Part shown: positions 50,235 through 59,834 of the stretch, in pieces
Layout of the letters: each line of letters begins with the position of its first letter
Numbering within the stretch: position 1 is the first letter of the stretch
Source of the DNA: Promicromonospora iranensis
Lineage (GTDB): Bacteria > Actinomycetota > Actinomycetes > Actinomycetales > Cellulomonadaceae
Assembly (NCBI RefSeq): GCF_028994805.1
Contig: NZ_JAJQQP010000003.1
Coordinates: forward strand, 219,145 to 283,144
DNA: 64,000 bases
Direction: 5' to 3'
Made by a program: the position numbers and the translations under genes
Notes under the pieces: model-generated
Database searches by the model: none
What the model was told of the DNA's origin: nothing
The model's input: the letters and a program-made list of their open reading frames with translations, nothing else

Positions 50235-50323
50235 GGGTGGTCGGCAGTTCGTCAGGTGATCGGCATTCCGAGCTACCGACTACCTGACGGACTACCGATC
50301 ACCTGACGGAATGCCGACCACCC
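50235..50323. repeat. Complex palindromic element, family A copy 2, between iclR and hutH
   Basis: Outer arms GGGTGGTCGGCA (50235-50246) and TGCCGACCACCC (50312-50323) enclose inner arms GTCAGGTGATCGG (50251-50263) and CCGATCACCTGAC (50295-50307). CGGCATTCCG and CGGAATGCCG form a third pair that crosses the inner one. All are built from the unit GTCAGGTG(A/G)TCGGCA, which also forms the hairpin at 916-953. Confidence 0.65.
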
Positions 50324-50342
50324 ACCACCCACTGCGAGTCTC

Positions 50343-50411
50343 GTATCCCAGACTGTATCCGTCCGGGCGGGCGTGCCAGCGGGGGTTCAGCGGGGTTCTA
50401 TGAGCGCATGA
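50343..50411 (+). promoter_or_regulatory. hutH upstream region: GTATCC direct repeat and a three-codon ORF
   Basis: GTATCC at 50343 and 50355 are 12 bases apart and may be part of the promoter or an IclR site. ATG 50400 opens ATG-AGC-GCA-TGA, ending within the hutH ATG at 50408. hutH has no good Shine-Dalgarno sequence of its own, so start-stop coupling from this minimal ORF is conceivable. Confidence 0.35.
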
Positions 50412-52057
50412 GCACCCTGCACCACGAGGCCACGCCGCCGGCCACCCGCCCGGCCGACCGGGACCTGCCCCAGCACGTCGTCCTGGACGGGACGCCGCTC
50501 ACCGTCGAGCAGGTCGTCGCCGTTGCCCGCTACCGCGCCGCTGTCGAGATCCACGAGGACGCCCTGGCGCGCATGGCGACCAGCCGCGCCGTCATCGACG
50601 ACCTGGCGCACGACACCGTTCCCCACTACGGCGTCTCCACCGGCTTCGGCGCGCTGGCCCGCCGGCACATCCCCACCCAGATGCGGGCCCAGCTCCAGCT
50701 CAGCCTCGTGCGGTCGCACGCGGCCGGGTCCGGCCCCGAGGTCGAGACCGAGGTGGTGCGCGCGCTGCAGCTGCTGCGCCTCGCGACGCTGGTCACCGGG
50801 CACACCGGAGCCCGTCCCGTCACCGCGCAGACCTACGCCGCGATGCTCAACGCCGGGATCACCCCGGTGGTGCACGAGTACGGGTCGCTCGGATGCTCCG
50901 GGGACCTTGCGCCGCTCGCCCACGTCGCGCTGGCCGCGATGGGGGAAGGGCAGGTGCGGGTGCTGGGCCCGGGGGTCTCGGCACGCTCGACCGACGGAGC
51001 CGCGGGCGAGCCCACCGAGGCCGCGGAGGCGCTCGCCGCAGCCGGGATCGACCCGCTCGTGCTCGCCGAGAAGGAAGGGCTCGCGCTCATCAACGGCACG
51101 GACGGCATGCTGGGCATGCTCTGCCTCGCCATCCACGACCTGCGGCGCCTCCTGACCACCGCCGACGTCGCCGCATCGCTCAGCGTCGAGGCCCTGCTCG
51201 GCTCGGACGCCCCGTTCGCCGAGGACCTGATCGGCATGCGCCCGCACCCCGGCCAGGCAGCGTCGGCGTCGAACATGCGGCAGGTCCTGGCGGGCTCGCC
51301 CCTCATGGCGAGCCACCGCGAGCTGGACGACGCCGGAAACCCCGCGTGCACCCGCGTCCAGGACGCCTACTCGCTGCGCTGCGCGCCCCAGGTGCACGGC
51401 GCCGCCCGCGACACCCTGGAGCACGCCGCCACGGTGGCGGGCCGGGAGCTGGCGTCCGCCATCGACAACCCGGTGGTCACGGTCGACGGGCGGGTGGAGT
51501 CCAACGGCAACTTCCACGGCGCTCCGGTCGCGTACGTGCTGGACTTCCTCGCCATCGCGGCCGCCGACCTGGCCAGCATGAGCGAGCGGCGCACCGACCG
51601 GTTCCTCGACGTGTCGCGCTCCGAGGGTCTGCCCGCGTTCCTCGCGCACGACCCCGGCGTCGACTCGGGGCACATGATCGCCCAGTACACGGCGGCAGGG
51701 ATCGTCTCGGAGATGAAGCGCCTGGCCGCGCCCGCCAGCGTGGACTCCATCCCGAGCTCCGCGATGCAGGAGGACCACGTCTCCATGGGCTGGTCGGGCG
51801 CCCGCAAGCTCCGCCGGTCCGTCGACGGGCTCACGCGGGTGCTCGCCATCGAGGTGCTCACGGCCACGCGAGCCCTCGACTTCCGTGCGGAGGCGCCCGC
51901 GGCGGGCACGGGCGCGGTGCACGACGCCGTCCGCGCCGTCGTGCCCGGTCCCGGACCGGACCGCTATCTCGCGCCGGAGATCGAGCACGTGGTCCGCCTC
52001 GTGGCGACCGGCGCCATCGCGGAGGCGCCGGCATCCGCGGTGGGCTCCCTCCTGTGA
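50408..52057 (+). CDS. hutH: Histidine ammonia-lyase
   Basis: Deaminates histidine to urocanate, the first step of degradation. The 549-residue protein has HYGVSTGFGALARRHI, the MIO-cofactor loop YGSLGCSGDLAPLAH (Cys163-Ser164-Gly165 in place of Ala-Ser-Gly), LALINGTDGMLGML, VQDAYSLRCAPQVHGA, NPVVTVDGRVESNGNFHG and SSAMQEDHVSMGW. The Cys-Ser-Gly form can still cyclise to an MIO-type group. Slightly longer than the usual 510 residues because of an N-terminal Pro/Ala-rich lead. First of five hut genes. Confidence 0.96.
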   Translation: MSTLHHEATPPATRPADRDLPQHVVLDGTPLTVEQVVAVARYRAAVEIHEDALARMATSRAVIDDLAHDTVPHYGVSTGFGALARRHIPTQMRAQLQLSLVRSHAAGSGPEVETEVVRALQLLRLATLVTGHTGARPVTAQTYAAMLNAGITPVVHEYGSLGCSGDLAPLAHVALAAMGEGQVRVLGPGVSARSTDGAAGEPTEAAEALAAAGIDPLVLAEKEGLALINGTDGMLGMLCLAIHDLRRLLTTADVAASLSVEALLGSDAPFAEDLIGMRPHPGQAASASNMRQVLAGSPLMASHRELDDAGNPACTRVQDAYSLRCAPQVHGAARDTLEHAATVAGRELASAIDNPVVTVDGRVESNGNFHGAPVAYVLDFLAIAAADLASMSERRTDRFLDVSRSEGLPAFLAHDPGVDSGHMIAQYTAAGIVSEMKRLAAPASVDSIPSSAMQEDHVSMGWSGARKLRRSVDGLTRVLAIEVLTATRALDFRAEAPAAGTGAVHDAVRAVVPGPGPDRYLAPEIEHVVRLVATGAIAEAPASAVGSLL

Positions 52058-52144
52058 CCCCCTGTGCTGTGGGCGCGAGCTGTGCGCCTGAAACGGGTAG
52101 GACGTCGCAACGATCACGCCCACAACCACGAAGGAGAGGCACTC

Positions 52145-53818
52145 ATGGAGAAGCTTGACCGGGGGGTCCCCGTGCCCGTCCGGGCGGCACGGGGTACCAC
52201 CCTGACCGCCCGCAGCTGGCAGACCGAGGCCCCGCTGCGCATGCTGATGAACAACCTCGACCCCGAGGTGGCCGAGCGGCCCGACGACCTGGTCGTCTAC
52301 GGCGGCACCGGCCGCGCCGCGCGGGACTGGCCGAGCTACCACGCGATCGTCCGCTCGCTCACCGACCTGCGCGACGACGAGACGCTGATGGTGCAGTCCG
52401 GCCGCCCGGTCGGCGTGCTGCGGACCCACGAGTGGGCGCCGCGCGTGCTCATCGCCAACTCGAACCTCGTGGGCGACTGGGCGACGTGGCCCGAGCACCG
52501 CCGGCTCGAGCAGCTCGGCCTGACGATGTACGGGCAGATGACCGCCGGGTCGTGGATCTACATCGGGACGCAGGGGATCCTGCAGGGCACGTACGAGACG
52601 TTCGCGGCGGTGGCGGCGAAGTCGTTCGACGGCACGCTGGCCGGCACCCTGACCCTGACCGGTGGCTGCGGCGGCATGGGCGGCGCCCAGCCGCTCGCGG
52701 TGACGCTCAACGGCGGCGTGTGCCTCGTGGTCGACGTCGACCCCGCCCGCCTGCACCGCCGTGTCGAGACCCGCTACCTCGACGTCGTCGCCTCGTCGCT
52801 GGACGAAGGGGTCGAGCTGGCGCTCGCGGCGAAGAAGGAGCGGCGCGCGCTGTCGGTGGGCGTGGTCGGCAACTCCGCCGACGTCGTGCCGGAGCTGCTG
52901 CGTCGCGGCGTCGAGCTCGACATCGTCACCGACCAGACCTCCGCGCACGACCCGCTGTCGTACCTGCCGTCCGGCGTCGCGCTGGAGGACTGGGCCGCCG
53001 AGGCCGAGAAGGACCCCGTGGGGTTCACGGACCGCGCGCGGGAGTCGATGGCGCGGCACGTCGAGGCCATGGTCGGCTACCAGGACGCGGGCGCAGAGGT
53101 GTTCGACTACGGCAACTCGATCCGCGACGAGGCCCGCCAGGGCGGGTACGGCCGGGCGTTCGACTTCCCCGGCTTCGTGCCCGCGTACATCCGCCCGCTG
53201 TTCGCGGAGGGCAAGGGCCCGTTCCGCTGGGCCGCCCTGTCGGGGGACCCCAAGGACATCGCCGTCACCGACAAGGCCGTGCTCGACCTCTTCCCCGAGA
53301 ACGACCACCTGGGCCGCTGGATCCGCGCGGCGCAGGAACGGGTCGCCTTCCAGGGCCTGCCCGCCCGCATCTGCTGGCTCGGGCACGGCGAGCGTGACGC
53401 CGCGGGGCTCCGGTTCAACGAGCTGGTGGCGTCGGGGGAGATCTCCGCGCCGCTCGCGATCGGGCGTGACCACCTCGACTCGGGCTCGGTCGCGTCCCCG
53501 TACCGGGAGACCGAGGCCATGGCGGACGGGTCCGACGCCATCGCCGACTGGCCGCTCCTGAACGCCCTCATGAACACCGCCTCCGGCGCTACGTGGGTCT
53601 CCATCCACCACGGCGGCGGCGTCGGGATGGGCCGGTCGCTCCACGCCGGCCAGGTCTCGGTGGCCGACGGCACGCCGCTCGCCGCCGAGAAGCTGGCCCG
53701 CGTGCTCGCCAACGACCCCGCGACCGGCGTGCTGCGGCACGTCGACGCCGGGTACGACGACGCGGTGGCCGCCGCCGAGCGCGGCGGGCTGCGCGTCCCG
53801 ATGCGGGAGAGGCCGTGA
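52145..53818 (+). CDS. hutU: Urocanate hydratase
   Basis: Converts urocanate to imidazolone propionate using tightly bound NAD. The 557-residue protein shows [50 protein letters not shown], the NAD loop [44 protein letters not shown], the active-site region [20 protein letters not shown], and [17 protein letters not shown]. Length is normal. AAGGAGAGG precedes ATG 52145. Its stop overlaps the next start (GTGA). Confidence 0.97.
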   Translation: MEKLDRGVPVPVRAARGTTLTARSWQTEAPLRMLMNNLDPEVAERPDDLVVYGGTGRAARDWPSYHAIVRSLTDLRDDETLMVQSGRPVGVLRTHEWAPRVLIANSNLVGDWATWPEHRRLEQLGLTMYGQMTAGSWIYIGTQGILQGTYETFAAVAAKSFDGTLAGTLTLTGGCGGMGGAQPLAVTLNGGVCLVVDVDPARLHRRVETRYLDVVASSLDEGVELALAAKKERRALSVGVVGNSADVVPELLRRGVELDIVTDQTSAHDPLSYLPSGVALEDWAAEAEKDPVGFTDRARESMARHVEAMVGYQDAGAEVFDYGNSIRDEARQGGYGRAFDFPGFVPAYIRPLFAEGKGPFRWAALSGDPKDIAVTDKAVLDLFPENDHLGRWIRAAQERVAFQGLPARICWLGHGERDAAGLRFNELVASGEISAPLAIGRDHLDSGSVASPYRETEAMADGSDAIADWPLLNALMNTASGATWVSIHHGGGVGMGRSLHAGQVSVADGTPLAAEKLARVLANDPATGVLRHVDAGYDDAVAAAERGGLRVPMRERP

Positions 53819-55125
53819 CGGCGACCCCGGCCGGCACGACCCCGGCCGGCACGACGTCGGCGGGCCGGCTGCTCGCGGCGATCGCCGACGTCGGGCGGGC
53901 GCCGTCGGGCGGCTACGAGCGGTTCGCGTGGACCACGCACGACCTTGCGCTGCGCGAGTGGTTCGCCGCCGAGGCAGACGCTCGGGGCCTGACCGTGGTG
54001 ACCGACCGCGCCGGCAACCAGTGGGCGTGGTGGGGCGACCCGGACGCCGACGGGCCGGGCGTCGTGACCGGCAGCCACCTCGACTCGGTGCCCGGGGGCG
54101 GCGCGTTCGACGGCCCGCTCGGGGTGGCGAGCGCGTTCGCGGCGCTCGACGCCCTGCGCGCCGCGGGCGTGCGCCCGGCGCGGCCGCTCGGGATCGTGAA
54201 CTTCTCCGACGAGGAGGGCGCCCGGTTCGGGCTCGCCTGCCTGGGGTCGCGGGCCGTCACGGGCACCGTGCCCGCCGACCGGCTGCTCGCCCTGCGCGAC
54301 GGCGCCGGGGACAGCCTCGCCGACGTGCTGGACCGGGTCGGCCGCGCGGGTTCGGGCGACCCGACCGCAGGGTTCGGGCCCGCGCACTACGGGCGCGACG
54401 AAGAGGCCCTGGCGCGCGTCGGCGTCTTCGTCGAGCTCCATGTGGAACAGGGCCGGTACCTCGCCGACCTTCCGCCCGGTGAGGAGGCTCCCGTCGCCGT
54501 CGGCGCCGCGATCTGGCCGCACGGTCGCTGGCGTGTCGACCTGGTGGGCGAGGCGAACCACGCCGGCACCACCCCGCTGGCCCACCGCCACGACCCGATG
54601 CTGGACCTCTCCCGGCTCGTCACCGACGTCCGCTCGGCCGCCGAGCATGCGGGAGCGCTCGCCACGCTGGCCAAGGTTCAGGTCGAGCCGAACGGCGTCA
54701 ACGCGATCCCGTCCCGCGTCCGCGCGTGGATCGACGCCCGCGCGGATCAGGAGTCCACGGTCCGCAGTGTGCTGACACACCTGTCCTCCAGCTCGGCACC
54801 CGACGGATCCGGTGCCGGGTGGGAGCTGGTCCAGGAGTCCTGGACGCCCGCCACGGTGTTCGACCCGGTACTCGCGGCGCGGCTCGCGGACGTCGTCGGG
54901 CGGCCGGGTTCCGACCTGCCCGCACCCGTGATCGGGACGGGCGCCGGGCACGACGCCGGGATCCTCGCGGCGGCCGGCGTGCCCACGGCGATGCTGTTCG
55001 TGCGCAACCCGACAGGCATCTCCCACTCACCGGCGGAGCTCGCGGAGGAGGCCGACTGCGACGCCGGGGTCCGCGCCCTGACCGCTGTCCTCGCGGACCT
55101 CCTCACCGTCGGGGAGAGCCGATGA
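53815..55125 (+). CDS. M20-family amidohydrolase (allantoate/N-carbamoyl amidohydrolase-like) in the hut operon
   Basis: A 436-residue metal-dependent amidase: [22 protein letters not shown] (metal His and Asp), [11 protein letters not shown] (metal Glu pair), [10 protein letters not shown], the dimerisation domain [32 protein letters not shown] and the end [33 protein letters not shown]. Known relatives hydrolyse N-carbamoyl or allantoate amides. Between hutU and hutF, with overlapping starts, the likely job is removing the formyl group from N-formylglutamate, replacing HutG. This is inference. It starts at GTG 53815. Confidence 0.9.
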   Translation: MTATPAGTTPAGTTSAGRLLAAIADVGRAPSGGYERFAWTTHDLALREWFAAEADARGLTVVTDRAGNQWAWWGDPDADGPGVVTGSHLDSVPGGGAFDGPLGVASAFAALDALRAAGVRPARPLGIVNFSDEEGARFGLACLGSRAVTGTVPADRLLALRDGAGDSLADVLDRVGRAGSGDPTAGFGPAHYGRDEEALARVGVFVELHVEQGRYLADLPPGEEAPVAVGAAIWPHGRWRVDLVGEANHAGTTPLAHRHDPMLDLSRLVTDVRSAAEHAGALATLAKVQVEPNGVNAIPSRVRAWIDARADQESTVRSVLTHLSSSSAPDGSGAGWELVQESWTPATVFDPVLAARLADVVGRPGSDLPAPVIGTGAGHDAGILAAAGVPTAMLFVRNPTGISHSPAELAEEADCDAGVRALTAVLADLLTVGESR

Positions 55126-56522
55126 GCTTCTGGTGCGAGCGGGCCTGGCTGCCCGGGGACGGCGGGACGCCGGGCGGGGTCGCCGCGTCCGTGCGGCTCG
55201 AGACGGCCGGAGGCCGGATCGCCGCGGTCGAGGTCGGCGCCCCGGCGGCGGACGGCGACGTGCGGCTGGGCGGGCTCGTGCTGCCCGGGCTCGCCGACGC
55301 GCACTCGCACGCGTTCCACCGCGCCCTGCGCGGCCGGACGCACGCGGACGGCGGCTCGTTCTGGACCTGGCGCGAGGGGATGTACGCCCTGGCCACGGCC
55401 CTGACCCCGGAGCTGTACGAGCGGCTGGCGCGCGCCGTCCTCGCGGAGCTGGCCCTGGGCGGCACGACGGCCGTCGGCGAGTTCCACTACGTGCACCACC
55501 GCGCCGACGGGACGCCCTACCCGGCGCCCGAGGGTGGGCCGAACACCATGGCCGAGGCCCTGCGCTCCGCCGCGCGCGACGCCGGGGTGCACCTCACCCT
55601 GCTCGACACCTGCTACCTGCACGGCGGCCTCGGCCCCGGCGGCCACGAGCCGCTCGCGCCCGAGCAGGCACGCTTCGGCGACGGCACCGTCGAGGCGTGG
55701 GCACGGCGCGTGGACGCGCTGCGGGCCGCCTGGGCCGACGACGACCGCGTGCTCGTCGGCGCCGCCGCCCACTCGGTGCGCGCCGTCGCACCAACGGAGC
55801 TCGCGGAGCTGGCCCGCTGGGCGCAGCAGGCCGGAGCGCCGCTGCACGTCCACCTGTCCGAGCAGCCCGGGGAGAACGAGGCGGCGCTCGCGGCCTTCGG
55901 CGTCACCCCGACGCGGCTGCTGCACGACGCCGGAGCGCTCGGGCCCGGCACCACCGCCGTGCACGCCGTGCACCTGACCGACGACGACGTGACGCTGCTC
56001 GGCACCTCCGGCACGGGGGTCTGCCTCTGCCCGACGACGGAGCGCGACCTCGCCGACGGCATCGCCCCCGGTCTTCGGCTGCTGCGGGCGGGCAGCCCGC
56101 TGTCGGTCGGCACGGACCAGCACGTCGGCGCCGACGTGCTCGCCGAGGCGCGGGGCGTCGAGGAGCACGAACGCCTCGCGACCGGGCGGCGGGGCGCGTT
56201 CCCGCCCGCGACGCTGGTCGAGCTCGCGACGTCGGCCGGGCACGCCGCGATCGGCCGGCCGGACGCCGGCCGGATCGCCGCCGGGGCGCCCGCCGACCTC
56301 GTGGCGATCCGCCTGGACACGGTGCGCACGGCCGGGATCGACCCCGCGCAGGTGGTGCTGGCTGCGGGCGCCGCCGACGTGTCCGACGTCGTGGCGGGCG
56401 GCGAGCTCGTCGTCCACCACGGCGAACACCGGGCCGGGAACGTCGCGCGCATGCTCGCGGACGCGATCGAGGAGGTCTGGGCCGCCGCCGGCCAGGACGT
56501 GACGAAGGAGACCAGGACATGA
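55122..56522 (+). CDS. hutF: Formimidoylglutamate deiminase
   Basis: Deiminates N-formimidoyl-glutamate to N-formylglutamate and ammonia. The 466-residue amidohydrolase has the zinc HxH in [91 protein letters not shown] and [12 protein letters not shown] with the metal Asp. FHYVHH and the SEQ motif separate HutF from other deaminases. ATG 55122 overlaps the preceding stop and its own stop overlaps hutI. Confidence 0.93.
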   Translation: MSFWCERAWLPGDGGTPGGVAASVRLETAGGRIAAVEVGAPAADGDVRLGGLVLPGLADAHSHAFHRALRGRTHADGGSFWTWREGMYALATALTPELYERLARAVLAELALGGTTAVGEFHYVHHRADGTPYPAPEGGPNTMAEALRSAARDAGVHLTLLDTCYLHGGLGPGGHEPLAPEQARFGDGTVEAWARRVDALRAAWADDDRVLVGAAAHSVRAVAPTELAELARWAQQAGAPLHVHLSEQPGENEAALAAFGVTPTRLLHDAGALGPGTTAVHAVHLTDDDVTLLGTSGTGVCLCPTTERDLADGIAPGLRLLRAGSPLSVGTDQHVGADVLAEARGVEEHERLATGRRGAFPPATLVELATSAGHAAIGRPDAGRIAAGAPADLVAIRLDTVRTAGIDPAQVVLAAGAADVSDVVAGGELVVHHGEHRAGNVARMLADAIEEVWAAAGQDVTKETRT

Positions 56523-57688
56523 GCGTGCTGCTGACCAACATCGGTGAGCTGGTCACCCACGACCCGGCGCACGGCGACGGGCCCGGCATCGTGCCGGACG
56601 CCGCGATCGTCGTGCAGGCCGGCAGGATCGCCTGGACGGGGCCCGCCGCGTCGGCGCCCGCCGCCGACAGCGCGGTGGACCTCGGGGGGCGGTGCGTGAT
56701 CCCCGGCTTCGTGGACTCGCACTCCCACACGGTGTTCGCGGGCGACCGGGCCGCGGAGTTCGCCGCACGCATGACCGGCGAGCCGTACACGGGCGGCGGC
56801 ATCGCCACCACCGTCGCCGCCACGCGGACGGCGAGCGAGGACACCCTGCGGGCGCGCGGCCAGGCCCTGGTGCGCGAGATGCTCGCACAGGGCACCACCA
56901 CCGTCGAGATCAAGAGCGGCTACGGCCAGGACGTCGCCACCGAGGCCCGCATGCTGCGGATCGCCCGGGAGCTCACGCCGGAGACGACGTACCTCGGGGC
57001 CCACACCGTCCCCGCCGAGTACGCCGACGACCGCGCCGGGTACCTCCGCCTCGTGACCGGGCCGATGCTCGCCGCCTGCGCGCCGCACGCCCGCTGGGTC
57101 GACGTGTTCTGCGAGCCCGCCGCGCCCACCGCGTTCGACGAGGACGAGTCCCGCGCCGTGCTGCGGGCCGGACTGCGAGCCGGCCTGCTCGCCCGGGTGC
57201 ACGGCAACCAGCTCTCGGCGGGCCCGGGAGTCCGGCTCGCGGTCGAGGTCGGCGCGGCGAGCGTCGACCACTGCACCCACCTGACCGACGCCGACGTCGA
57301 CGCGCTGGCCGGGTCGGACACCGTGGCGACCCTGCTGCCCGCCGTCGAGTTCTCCACCCGGTCGCCGTACCCGGACGCGCGCCGGCTGCTCGCCGCAGGC
57401 GCGCCGGTCGCGCTGGCCACCGACTGCAACCCGGGCTCGGGCTACAGCTCGTCCATGCCGTTCGTCGTGGCGCTCGCGGTGCGTGAGATGCGGATGAGCC
57501 CCGCGGAGGCCCTCTGGTCGGCGACGGCGGGCGGAGCGGCGGCACTTCGCCGGGACGACGTCGGCCACCTGCGCGTCGGGGCCCGCGCCGACCTCACCGT
57601 CCTCGACGCCCCCAGCCACACCTACCTGGCCTACCGCCCGGGCGTGCCGCTGGTGTCCGAGGTCTGGAAGGACGGGACCCGGGTCTGA
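56519..57688 (+). CDS. hutI: Imidazolonepropionase
   Basis: Hydrolyses imidazolone propionate to formimidoylglutamate. The 389-residue amidohydrolase has [26 protein letters not shown] (zinc HxH), [68 protein letters not shown] and [18 protein letters not shown] (metal Asp). Last gene of the hut operon; order H-U-M20-F-I is not the reaction order. Confidence 0.96.
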   Translation: MSVLLTNIGELVTHDPAHGDGPGIVPDAAIVVQAGRIAWTGPAASAPAADSAVDLGGRCVIPGFVDSHSHTVFAGDRAAEFAARMTGEPYTGGGIATTVAATRTASEDTLRARGQALVREMLAQGTTTVEIKSGYGQDVATEARMLRIARELTPETTYLGAHTVPAEYADDRAGYLRLVTGPMLAACAPHARWVDVFCEPAAPTAFDEDESRAVLRAGLRAGLLARVHGNQLSAGPGVRLAVEVGAASVDHCTHLTDADVDALAGSDTVATLLPAVEFSTRSPYPDARRLLAAGAPVALATDCNPGSGYSSSMPFVVALAVREMRMSPAEALWSATAGGAAALRRDDVGHLRVGARADLTVLDAPSHTYLAYRPGVPLVSEVWKDGTRV

Positions 57689-57689
57689 C

Positions 57690-57713
57690 GCCCCCTTGCC
57701 GGGCGCCGGGGGC
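57690..57713 (+). terminator. Short GC hairpin after hutI
   Basis: GCCCCC (57690-57695) and GGGGGC (57708-57713) with a 12-base GC-rich interior begin one base after the hutI stop. No T-run. Confidence 0.4.
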
Positions 57714-57760
57714 CTGTCCGGAAGAGCCGGCGGCTCGGCGGAGCAGGGTGTGCTGGATCG

Positions 57761-57885
57761 GCGGGTGCCAGCAGGGCCGGACTTCGTTCGCGTCAGCACC
57801 GGGTTTGCGGGCTGTGCTGAAAAGTTCAGCTGACGCGAGATGAGCGGGGCCAGGGTGAACAAATTTCAGCACGCCTGGCACCCGC
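57761..57885. repeat. Nested and crossing inverted repeats between hutI and the beta-galactosidase gene
   Basis: Outer pair GCGGGTGCCAG (57761-57771)/CTGGCACCCGC (57875-57885); inner pair TCGCGTCAGC (57788-57797)/GCTGACGCGA (57829-57838); third pair GTGCTGAAA (57814-57822)/TTTCAGCAC (57864-57872), which crosses the inner pair. The 57689-57940 gap contains no gene. The structures are mutually exclusive in part, so a switch or a decayed mobile palindrome is possible. Confidence 0.6.
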
Positions 57886-57940
57886 TCCCCGGTACTGCTT
57901 CGCCCCGGGACCGTGGTGGCCGAGACCCTTACCGCACGGC

Positions 57941-59740
57941 CTACTGCTCCGTGACGCCCAGGTCCGGGCCGCCCACGAACGACGCCCGCCTGCTCGCCGC
58001 GCCGTGCAGCTCCAGCAGCACGAGCTCGTTGCCCGTCTCGCGCACCAGCGGTCCCGGCACGTACAGCGTGTGCGTGGGGCCGAGGCTCCAGTAGCGGCCG
58101 AGCAGCTCTCCGTTGACCCACGCCAGGCCCTTGGTCCAGCCGTCGAGCCGCAGGAAGTGGTCGGCGCCGGCCACGGAGTCGAACGTGCCGCGGTGCAGGC
58201 CGGCTACGGCCGCGCCGCCCCCGTCCACCGTCACCGCAGCGTCCGGCGCCGCCCGCAGCAGCGCCGGCGCGTCCTCGACACGCAGCGCGCCGGCACGCCA
58301 CTCCTCGAGCGTCCGCACGGCGGTGCGCACGGGCCCGATGATCCCCTTCGGCTCGCCGATCCGCGGCCCGTAGTTGACCCGCCCCTGGTCCTCGACCAGC
58401 AGGGTGAGCTCGCCCGCACGGGCCGGGAGCGCGACGGCGAACGTGTGCGAGCCGCGGTCGAGCACGCCCACCTGCTCGCCGTCGACGAGCACCACCGCGC
58501 GGTCGCGCACCTCGGCGACGCTCAGGACGGCGTCGTCGGCCCGGAGGCCGGTGCGGTAGACGGCGAAGCCCGACCACAGCTCCAGGTCGTCGGTGGTCGG
58601 CACGTGCGGATACGTGCGCGGCTCCGCCCGGAGCAGCCCCGGCAGGACGTCGGCGAGCGGAACGTGCGTGGTGAGCTCGACGTCGAGCACGGGCGCGGAC
58701 CTGGCGGCCACGTACTCCGCGCGCAGCTCCTCGGCCGGTGCCACGGGCAGGTGCCGCGCGATCACGTCGCGCATCGCCCAGTACTTGGCGGTCGGGGTGC
58801 CGTCCTCGGCGAGCGGTGCGTCGTAGTCGTACGACGTGGCGATGGGCCGGTAGATGCCCTTGTCGTTGGCGCCGCTGGTGAGCCCGAAGTTGGTGCCGCC
58901 GTGGAACATGTACAGGTTGACGGAGCCGCCGGCCGCGAGCAGGTCGTCCAGGTCGGCGGCGTTCGCCTCCGCGGGCGCCAGGTGGTGCTCCAGGCCCCAG
59001 GAGTCGAACCAGCCGTTCCAGAACTCCATGCACATCAGCGGCCCGGTGGGCTGGTGCCTGCGCAGCACCTCGAACCGCTCCGTGGTGCGCGACCCGAACG
59101 TCGCCGTCTTGTGCAGCTCCGGCAGCCCGCCGCGCTCCAGCATCTCGTCGTTCGCCTGGTCGCAGGTGAACAGCGGCACCTCGATGCCCTGGCCGCGCAC
59201 CAGGTCCACGAGCGCGCGCAGGTACTTCTGCCGCTCCGGGACCAGGTCGTCGCCGTAGGCGCCGTACTCGTTCTCGACCTGCACCATCAGCACGGGCCCG
59301 CCGCGCGTCACCTGACGCTCGGCCACGAGCGGCAGCAGGCTCGCGTAGTACGTGCCGATCGCGTCGAGGAAGCGCGGCTCGTGGCGGCGTACGCCCACGG
59401 CGCGGTCGGCCAGCAGCCAGGCCGGGAGCCCTCCGCCGTCCCACTCCGCGCAGATGTAGGGTCCGGGGCGCACGATCGCGTGCAGGCCCTCCGCGGCCAC
59501 CAGGTCGAGGAACCGGCCCAGGTCGCGCCGCCCGTCGAGGTCGAAGACCCCGGGCTCCGGCGCGTGGAAGTTCCAGGGGACGTACGTCTCGATGGTGTTC
59601 AGGCCCATCAGCCGAGCCTTGCGGATGCGGTCGGCCCACTGGTCGGGGTGCACGCGGAAGTAGTGCAGAGCGCCACTGACGACCTGCATCCGCTCGCCGT
59701 CGAGCAGGAAGTCGTCGGGTCCGATGTCGAACGTGGGCAT
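57941..59740 (-). CDS. Family 35 beta-galactosidase
   Basis: A 599-residue glycoside hydrolase without signal peptide, acting on imported beta-galactosides. The (beta/alpha)8 domain has FLLDGERMQVVSGALHYFRVHPDQW, NTIETYVPWNFHAPEPG, RPGPYICAEWDGGGLPAWLL, the acid/base region MVQVENEYGAYGDD (residues 152-163) and the nucleophile region CMEFWNGWFDSWG. The C-terminal half has jelly-roll domains ending in WVNGELLGRYWSLGPTHTLYVPG. ATG 59740 with GAGGAACC is chosen; the frame to 59815 is a Pro-rich artefact. It is downstream of a sugar ABC importer on the same strand. Confidence 0.95.
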   Translation of the reverse strand: MPTFDIGPDDFLLDGERMQVVSGALHYFRVHPDQWADRIRKARLMGLNTIETYVPWNFHAPEPGVFDLDGRRDLGRFLDLVAAEGLHAIVRPGPYICAEWDGGGLPAWLLADRAVGVRRHEPRFLDAIGTYYASLLPLVAERQVTRGGPVLMVQVENEYGAYGDDLVPERQKYLRALVDLVRGQGIEVPLFTCDQANDEMLERGGLPELHKTATFGSRTTERFEVLRRHQPTGPLMCMEFWNGWFDSWGLEHHLAPAEANAADLDDLLAAGGSVNLYMFHGGTNFGLTSGANDKGIYRPIATSYDYDAPLAEDGTPTAKYWAMRDVIARHLPVAPAEELRAEYVAARSAPVLDVELTTHVPLADVLPGLLRAEPRTYPHVPTTDDLELWSGFAVYRTGLRADDAVLSVAEVRDRAVVLVDGEQVGVLDRGSHTFAVALPARAGELTLLVEDQGRVNYGPRIGEPKGIIGPVRTAVRTLEEWRAGALRVEDAPALLRAAPDAAVTVDGGGAAVAGLHRGTFDSVAGADHFLRLDGWTKGLAWVNGELLGRYWSLGPTHTLYVPGPLVRETGNELVLLELHGAASRRASFVGGPDLGVTEQ

Positions 59741-59834
59741 GTGTGGGTTCCTCGGGTGCTGTGGTGACGGGGGAAACGGTGACGACGGCGGGGGAGACAC
59801 CCCCGCCGTCGTCACCGGTTGCGTGCCGGGTGGC

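Noticed and set aside
50387-53740. 1117-codon open frame on the minus strand opposite hutH-hutU
   Set aside because: Antisense frame kept open by third-position GC bias. Composition is Arg/His/Val/Gly-rich without any domain, and hutH and hutU on the other strand have complete family motifs.
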